Source: Mycobacterium terramassiliense
Lineage (GTDB): Bacteria > Actinomycetota > Actinomycetes > Mycobacteriales > Mycobacteriaceae
Direction: 5' to 3'
DNA length: 64,000 bases
Assembly (NCBI RefSeq): GCF_900157385.1
Contig: NZ_LT717698.1
Span: 169,312-233,311 of the forward strand
The position numbers and the translations under genes are program-made. A model generated the notes under the pieces. That model worked only from the letters and a program-made list of their open reading frames with translations. It was not told where the DNA came from and made no database searches. Below, one piece after another: positions 59,965 to 64,000 of the stretch. Position 1 is the stretch's first letter. The number at the start of each line of letters is the position of its first letter.

Positions 59965-61518
59965 ATGAGCTACCGGGAGGTGTCGGTGATCGAGATCGTG
60001 GAGATGCTGCGGCTGTGGCTGCAGGGGTTGGGGTTGCGGGAGGTGGCCCGGCTGTCGGGCACCGACCGCAAAACGGTGCGACGCTACGTCGACCGAGCCC
60101 GTGCTAGTGGGCTGGACCGCGATGGTGGAGACGGTCAGCTCACTGATGAGTTGATCGCGGCGGTGATTGCCGGAGTGCGTCCGCACCGGCCCAGCGGCAA
60201 GAGCCTGGCGTGGGAGACGATCGCTGCAGAGCATGAGCAGATCAAGGCCTGGCTCAAAGACGGATTGACGCTGACCAAGATCCACACGCTGCTTGGGCGC
60301 CGCGGTGTGGTGGTGTCCTATCGGACGCTGAATCGTTACGCCACAACCGAATTGGATTTCGGACGCCGTCAAGCCACGGTGCCGGTGGCCGACTGCGAAC
60401 CGGGTGCGGAGGTGCAGGTCGACTTCGGCCGCCTCGGGATGCTCACCGACGCCAGCGATGGTCGGCGCCGAGTCGTGCAGGGGTTGATCTTTACCGCGGT
60501 GTATTCGCGGCACATGTTCGTCTGGCCCACCTACCGCCAGACCCTGAACGATGTGATCGCCGGGTTCGATGCGGCGTGGGCGTTCTTCGGCGGGGTGTTC
60601 GCGGTGGTGATCCCTGACAACATGAAAGCCATCGTCACCACCGCGCATGCGACCGAGCCTCGGCTCAACGATGCGTTCCGCGAGTATGCGCAGGCTCGTG
60701 GGTTTGCGGTCGACCCGGCGCGGGTGCGCAGCCCGAAAGATAAGCCACGGGTGGAACGCATGGTGCAGTATGTGCGATCGAATTTCTTTGCCGGAGAAGA
60801 TTTCCGGGATCTCAATGACTGTCGCAGCCGCGCCGAACATTGGTGCGCTCAGACCGCCGGTATGCGCATTCACGGCACCACCCGCCTGCGGCCGGCCGAG
60901 GTGTTCATCGGCGATGAGCTGCCCGCACTAGGGCCCGTATCCGACACCGCCTTCGACGTTCCGATCTGGACGCGCCCGAAAGTGGCCCCGGACCGCCACG
61001 TCCAGGTCGCCAAAGCCCTCTACAGCGTGCCCGGAGAGCTGGTCGGCAAGCGCATCGAGGCCCGTGCTGATGCACACTCGGTCAAGCTCTATTGGCGTGG
61101 TGAGCTGATCAAGGTGCATCCGGTCGTGGCCCCGGGTCGCCGCCATACTGATCCGGCCGATCTTCCCTCTGAGGTGTCGGTCTATGCGATGCGTGATCTG
61201 AATGCCCTGCAGCGCAAGGCAGCCGCCCACGGCACCCATGTCGGCACCTACGCGGCAGCGGTGCTCGAGCATCCGCTGCCGTGGACCAAGATGCGTCAGG
61301 TCTACCGGCTGCTGGGGCTGGTGCGCCGCCACGGCGCCGAGGAGGTCGACGACGCGTGCCGGCGTGCCCTGGACGCCGAGGTGATCGACGTCGGGCTGAT
61401 CGAGCGGATCTTGACCCGCGGCGGCGGTGAACAACTGCCCCTGCTACCGAAACCGCCCGGGGCAGCGTCGCGGTTTGTCCGAGAAAGCTCTGATTTCGCG
61501 GTGCGGAGGCCTTCATGA
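59965..61518 (+). CDS. istA: IS21-family transposase IstA (second lineage)
   Basis: A 517-aa transposase. EIVEMLRLWLQGLGLREVAR LSGTDRKTVRRYV is the HTH; catalytic residues lie in VQVDFGRLG, VIPDNMKAIV and KPRVERMVQYVR. ATG 59965; the GTG at 59986 with GGGAGG is also possible. It overlaps istB by 4 bases. Confidence 0.93.
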   Translation: MSYREVSVIEIVEMLRLWLQGLGLREVARLSGTDRKTVRRYVDRARASGLDRDGGDGQLTDELIAAVIAGVRPHRPSGKSLAWETIAAEHEQIKAWLKDGLTLTKIHTLLGRRGVVVSYRTLNRYATTELDFGRRQATVPVADCEPGAEVQVDFGRLGMLTDASDGRRRVVQGLIFTAVYSRHMFVWPTYRQTLNDVIAGFDAAWAFFGGVFAVVIPDNMKAIVTTAHATEPRLNDAFREYAQARGFAVDPARVRSPKDKPRVERMVQYVRSNFFAGEDFRDLNDCRSRAEHWCAQTAGMRIHGTTRLRPAEVFIGDELPALGPVSDTAFDVPIWTRPKVAPDRHVQVAKALYSVPGELVGKRIEARADAHSVKLYWRGELIKVHPVVAPGRRHTDPADLPSEVSVYAMRDLNALQRKAAAHGTHVGTYAAAVLEHPLPWTKMRQVYRLLGLVRRHGAEEVDDACRRALDAEVIDVGLIERILTRGGGEQLPLLPKPPGAASRFVRESSDFAVRRPS

Positions 61519-62327
61519 GCCCACAGCGCCCCGACGCCACGCCGGCGGTCAAGCCAATCGAGGTGTCCGGCGAGCTCAAAGCGTTGATGCGCCGCCTCAA
61601 ACTCGGCCAGCTGCTCGACACGCTGCCCGAACGGCTGGCGCTGGCCCGTACCAACCGGCTACCACACCACGACTTCCTGGAACTGTTGTTCGCAGATGAG
61701 GTCACCCGCCGCGACCGCGAATCCGCGACCCGGCGCGCCAAGGCCGCCCATCTCGATCCGGCCATGCAGCTACAGGCCTGGGATGACTCCGCCGCCGTGG
61801 CTTTCGATCAACAACTATGGGCCGAGCTGACCTCACTGCGGTTCCTCGCCGACGCCTACAACGTGCTCGTCATGGGACCGGTAGGAGTGGGAAAGACGTT
61901 CTTGGCCAACGCATTAGGTCACATCGCGGTACGCCGGCATCACAGCGTGCACACCGAACGGGCCGACAAAATGTTCAAACGCCTTCGCGGGGCACGCCTG
62001 GACGGCAGCTACGAAGACGAGATGCGCAAACTGCACCGCGTCGAACTGCTGATAATCGATGACCTCGCGCTGCACCGCCTGGAGGCCACCGAGACGACCG
62101 ACTTCTACGAGATCATCGTCGAACGCCACCGCGCCGCATCGACCGTCATCACCAGCAACCGCGAACCACCCGAGATCCTGACCATGATGGCCGACCCGCT
62201 GCTGGCCCAATCCGCGATGGACCGACTGCAATCAGCGGCCTACGAACTCGTCGTCGAAGGCGAGTCCTACCGGCAACGCCAGAAGCCAGGAAACCGAAAG
62301 CCGGCCTCTCCGACTGCGTCGGATTGA
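61515..62327 (+). CDS. istB: IS21-family helper ATPase IstB (second lineage)
   Basis: A 270-aa ATPase: Walker A GPVGVGKT, Walker B LLIIDDLAL, then TSNREPPEILTMMADPLLAQ SAMDRL. N-terminal ELKALMRRLKLGQLLDTLPE RL is typical of IstB. It differs clearly from the IstB of elements 1 and 3. Confidence 0.94.
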   Translation: MSPQRPDATPAVKPIEVSGELKALMRRLKLGQLLDTLPERLALARTNRLPHHDFLELLFADEVTRRDRESATRRAKAAHLDPAMQLQAWDDSAAVAFDQQLWAELTSLRFLADAYNVLVMGPVGVGKTFLANALGHIAVRRHHSVHTERADKMFKRLRGARLDGSYEDEMRKLHRVELLIIDDLALHRLEATETTDFYEIIVERHRAASTVITSNREPPEILTMMADPLLAQSAMDRLQSAAYELVVEGESYRQRQKPGNRKPASPTASD

Positions 62328-62428
62328 CCGGCAACCACCCCTTCCGCCACTATCAACACACGGCCTACAACCGGAACAACCCGGTCCCATGCTCATGGCA
62401 AACCAGAGGTCCCATCACCCTGGCAGGC

Positions 62429-62725
62429 GACATCGAGCACGCATGGCGAAACTGGCAGCATCGTCAAGCGTTTTCTCAAGTCAATACCGACCTACGCAAG
62501 GGCCTGGGCGGTTCGATCGTGATGACACGCGCCACCGAGGCGAAACAGACGTGGGTCTTATATTGGGCGCGGGAACGGACCCTCGTCATCTGTCAACGAG
62601 CCAACGACTGGGACCCGAACAACGAGCGAGATGTCGCTTACGCGCTCAAGGTGATTGGCGGCGAGATACCGCTCGATGGATGGATCACGCTCGCACGTTC
62701 GTTGCTCGATGAATTAAAGCTGTAG
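62429..62725 (+). pseudogene. 142-aa operon protein, C-terminal part
   Basis: 98 codons continuing from 59806: GDIEHAWRNWQHRQAFSQVN, GLGGSIVMTRATEAKQTWVLY, ICQRANDWDPNNERDVAYALKVIGGEIPLDGW, ending DELKL at the TAG at 62725. The open frame upstream to 62324 belongs to the IS end. Composition is that of a normal soluble alpha/beta protein; no motif recognised. Confidence 0.7.
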
Positions 62726-62729
62726 GCGT

Positions 62730-62784
62730 GAAGTCGCGGCCAGTTCGTACCGAATCCCGGATGCAGCGGCATGCCCGCGACTTC
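62730..62784. terminator. Inverted repeat after the defence operon
   Basis: GAAGTCGCGG (62730-62739) and CCGCGACTTC (62775-62784), 35 bases apart, starting 5 bases after the stop of the 142-aa gene. Terminator or end of a small repeat. Confidence 0.4.
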
Positions 62785-62818
62785 GACCTTACGATCCGCT
62801 ACCTCGGGAGCTAGTTAA

Positions 62819-62851
62819 AGTCGCCGGGTAAGGCCGAAAGCACCGGCGACT
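62819..62851. terminator. Stem-loop
   Basis: AGTCGCCGG (62819-62827) pairs with CCGGCGACT (62843-62851) around a 15-base loop. Second stem in the 250-base gap before element 3. Confidence 0.45.
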
Positions 62852-63077
62852 AGACGGTAACCGTAGCCCGCGAGCGACTTGAGCGACAAACGGGCAGCCT
62901 TGACGCTGGCGCCATCCTGTTTGCGCCGATCGCAAGTCTCTCTGGCGCATTATTTGCTGCACTCAATGTCGCCCGGGTGTCAACGGTCATGTAGTTCTCC
63001 CCACTGACGGTCAGGAGATCTCCTCGCTGGTGGCCACGAGTACTCCCCACGGACGGACGTGGGATCTCCCCGGTTGA

Positions 63078-63893
63078 TCAGTTGGGTAGCGGCGCCACCC
63101 CCTTGCCGGTGGTGGCTTGGGCGAGCCTGAACGATTGGCCTTCGGTGACGCAGACGTGGGCGTGGTGTAACAGCCGGTCGACGGTGGCGGTGGCCAGGGT
63201 CTTGGGCATGAGTTCGTCGAAGCCGGCCGGGTGCAGATTGGATGACACTGCCAGCGAACGGGTTTCGTAGCAGGCGTCGACAAGCCGATAGAACCCTTCG
63301 GCGGCGTCCTCGCCGACGGGCAGCATGCCAATGTCATCAAGAATGATCAGATCGACTCGGGTGATGCGGCGGACCGCTTTGGTGATGGAGTCATCGGCGC
63401 GGTGACGGCGTACCAGGGCGCCGAGGTCGTCGATGGAAAACCAGGCCACGGTGCGTCCGGTGTCGATGGCCAGCTGTCCCAGGGCCTCGCAGAAGTGGCT
63501 CTTGCCGGTGCCGCTGGGACCACAGACGCAAAGGTTCTCGCGCCGGTCGACCCATTCCATGCCGCGCAGGGCTTGCTGGGTGGGTGCGGGGATGGAGCAG
63601 CGGGTTTCATCCCAAACGGCGAAGGTCTTGCCGGCCGGGAAGTTCGCCCGCGCTCGCCGCAGCCGTAGGGTGGCTTCGTCGCGGCCGGTGATCTCCTCAC
63701 AAAGCAGTACGCGCAGCACCTCGGCGGGGTCCCAGCGTTGAGCTCGGGCGGTGGGCACCACGTCGGCAATGGCTTTGCGCAGGTAGGGCATCCGCAGGCG
63801 GCGGGTTAACGCGATCACCTCCTCGAGGGTCTGGGTGGCGGGCCCGGCGACACCGGATCCGACCGTCACTGCCGGTTTTTTGGTTGCGGTCAC
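63078..63893 (-). CDS. istB: IS21-family helper ATPase IstB
   Basis: A 271-aa ATPase with Walker A GPSGTGKS and Walker B LIILDDIG, very similar to the IstB at 58244 (QRWDPAEVLRVLL, SSNLHPAGFDELMPKTLATA TVDRLLHHAH). GTG start at 63893 overlaps the istA stop (GTGA). Confidence 0.94.
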   Translation of the reverse strand: MTATKKPAVTVGSGVAGPATQTLEEVIALTRRLRMPYLRKAIADVVPTARAQRWDPAEVLRVLLCEEITGRDEATLRLRRARANFPAGKTFAVWDETRCSIPAPTQQALRGMEWVDRRENLCVCGPSGTGKSHFCEALGQLAIDTGRTVAWFSIDDLGALVRRHRADDSITKAVRRITRVDLIILDDIGMLPVGEDAAEGFYRLVDACYETRSLAVSSNLHPAGFDELMPKTLATATVDRLLHHAHVCVTEGQSFRLAQATTGKGVAPLPN

Positions 63894-64000
63894 TTTTCAC
63901 CGCCGGGATTGGTCGCGCCGAACCCCGACCAGCCGGCGGTGCCGGGTTGCAGGCTGTGGGTTTCGGTGGCCCGGGTCGGCGGGCCGTTGGGCCCGTGCTG
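63890..64000 (-). CDS. istA: IS21-family transposase IstA, C-terminal 36 codons
   Basis: The minus strand reads ...TETHSLQPGTAGWSGFGATN PGGEK and stops at 63890-63892. The tail resembles the end of IstA of element 1 (EDTSLAQGTSGWNLFGRTI). The rest lies outside the window. Confidence 0.85.
   Translation of the reverse strand, partial: QHGPNGPPTRATETHSLQPGTAGWSGFGATNPGGEK

Larger units (their letters stand above)
59807..62425 (+). mobile_element. IS21-family element 2 (about 2619 bp)
   Basis: The left end reads TGCCAGGTGAATGGGACC and the right end, inverted, TGCCAGGGTGATGGGACC; ATGGGACCAC recurs at 59817, 59851, 59874 and 59906. It contains istA and istB of a different lineage from element 1. 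GGC flanks both sides (59804-59806 and 62426-62428), short for this family. The frame of the interrupted gene is restored if the element is removed, so the boundaries are probably right. Confidence 0.85.
62978..64000 (-). mobile_element. IS21-family element 3 (one end and istB; runs off window)
   Basis: The end begins TGTCAACGGTCATG at about 62978, followed by repeated units around AGTTCTCCCCACTGACGG and GGATCTCCCC. It contains a complete istB and the last 36 codons of istA on the minus strand. It is related to element 1. What it interrupts beyond the window cannot be seen. Confidence 0.85.

Overview
The window looks like the chromosome of a slow-growing Mycobacterium, most likely the M. avium complex or a close relative (inference, no search was run). 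The evidence is high GC with GTG and TTG starts, a PE protein, DUF732 secreted proteins, PknE/PknF-type kinases, MmpL, RbpA, a 518-aa GabD2, a DesA3-like desaturase, and small families such as DUF5994 and DUF4383.

Layout. (1) 0-3.8 kb, all near one bidirectional operator: the 5' end of a PknF-like kinase, a Tat-exported multicopper oxidase, an ArsR/phosphatase fusion regulator, and a frameshifted amino-acid permease. (2) 3.8-11 kb: an arsenic locus broken by foreign DNA. The arsR operator and first codons remain at 3.8 kb, and arsC-cadI resume at 10.2 kb. Between them lies an accessory segment: hydrolase, broken methyltransferase, EBP-like membrane protein, hotdog protein, small membrane proteins and TetR. 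It ends in a decayed Tn7-type TnsA gene with a plausible transposon right end. (3) 11-18 kb: flavin-reductase-like, RibD-like and SRPBCC proteins, a PknE-like kinase with an extracytoplasmic CPPC domain, a Met/Gly-repeat membrane protein, and a PknF-like kinase. (4) 18-25.5 kb: an apparent osmolyte unit, with N-acetylglutaminylglutamine amide synthesis genes (asnO, ngs), an MFS transporter and a type III glutamine synthetase. (5) 25.6-28.1 kb: phospholipid genes (CdsA-, PlsC- and CDP-alcohol transferase-like). (6) 28-36 kb: DUF732 pair, Fe-S protein, MmpL and a PE protein.

(7) 36-43.3 kb: one long minus-strand run of isochorismatase, aldo/keto reductase, flavin oxidase, GAF-PP2C-kinase, STAS and hydroxybutyrate dehydrogenase genes. 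A TetR gene with matching palindromic operators lies upstream. (8) 43.4-51.3 kb: ordinary mycobacterial metabolism, including gabD2, a diverged rbpA paralogue and a desaturase with an operator at its start.

(9) 51.6-64 kb: accessory DNA. A 3'-half copy of tRNA-Pro at 52981-53021 marks an island border. To its right is a defence-like cluster: an ApeA-type HEPN protein, divergent from an operon encoding a PIN-domain protein, a second protein with an HEPN RX4H motif, and a 142-aa protein. Two unrelated IS21-family elements each interrupt one gene of the operon. Removing them restores both reading frames exactly. A third IS21 element starts at about 62978 and runs out of the window. This cluster is the best candidate for an undescribed system.

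At least four genes (2.6, 5.6, 8.3 and 34.45 kb) carry single frameshifts, some in C or G runs. These could be genuine decay or assembly errors.
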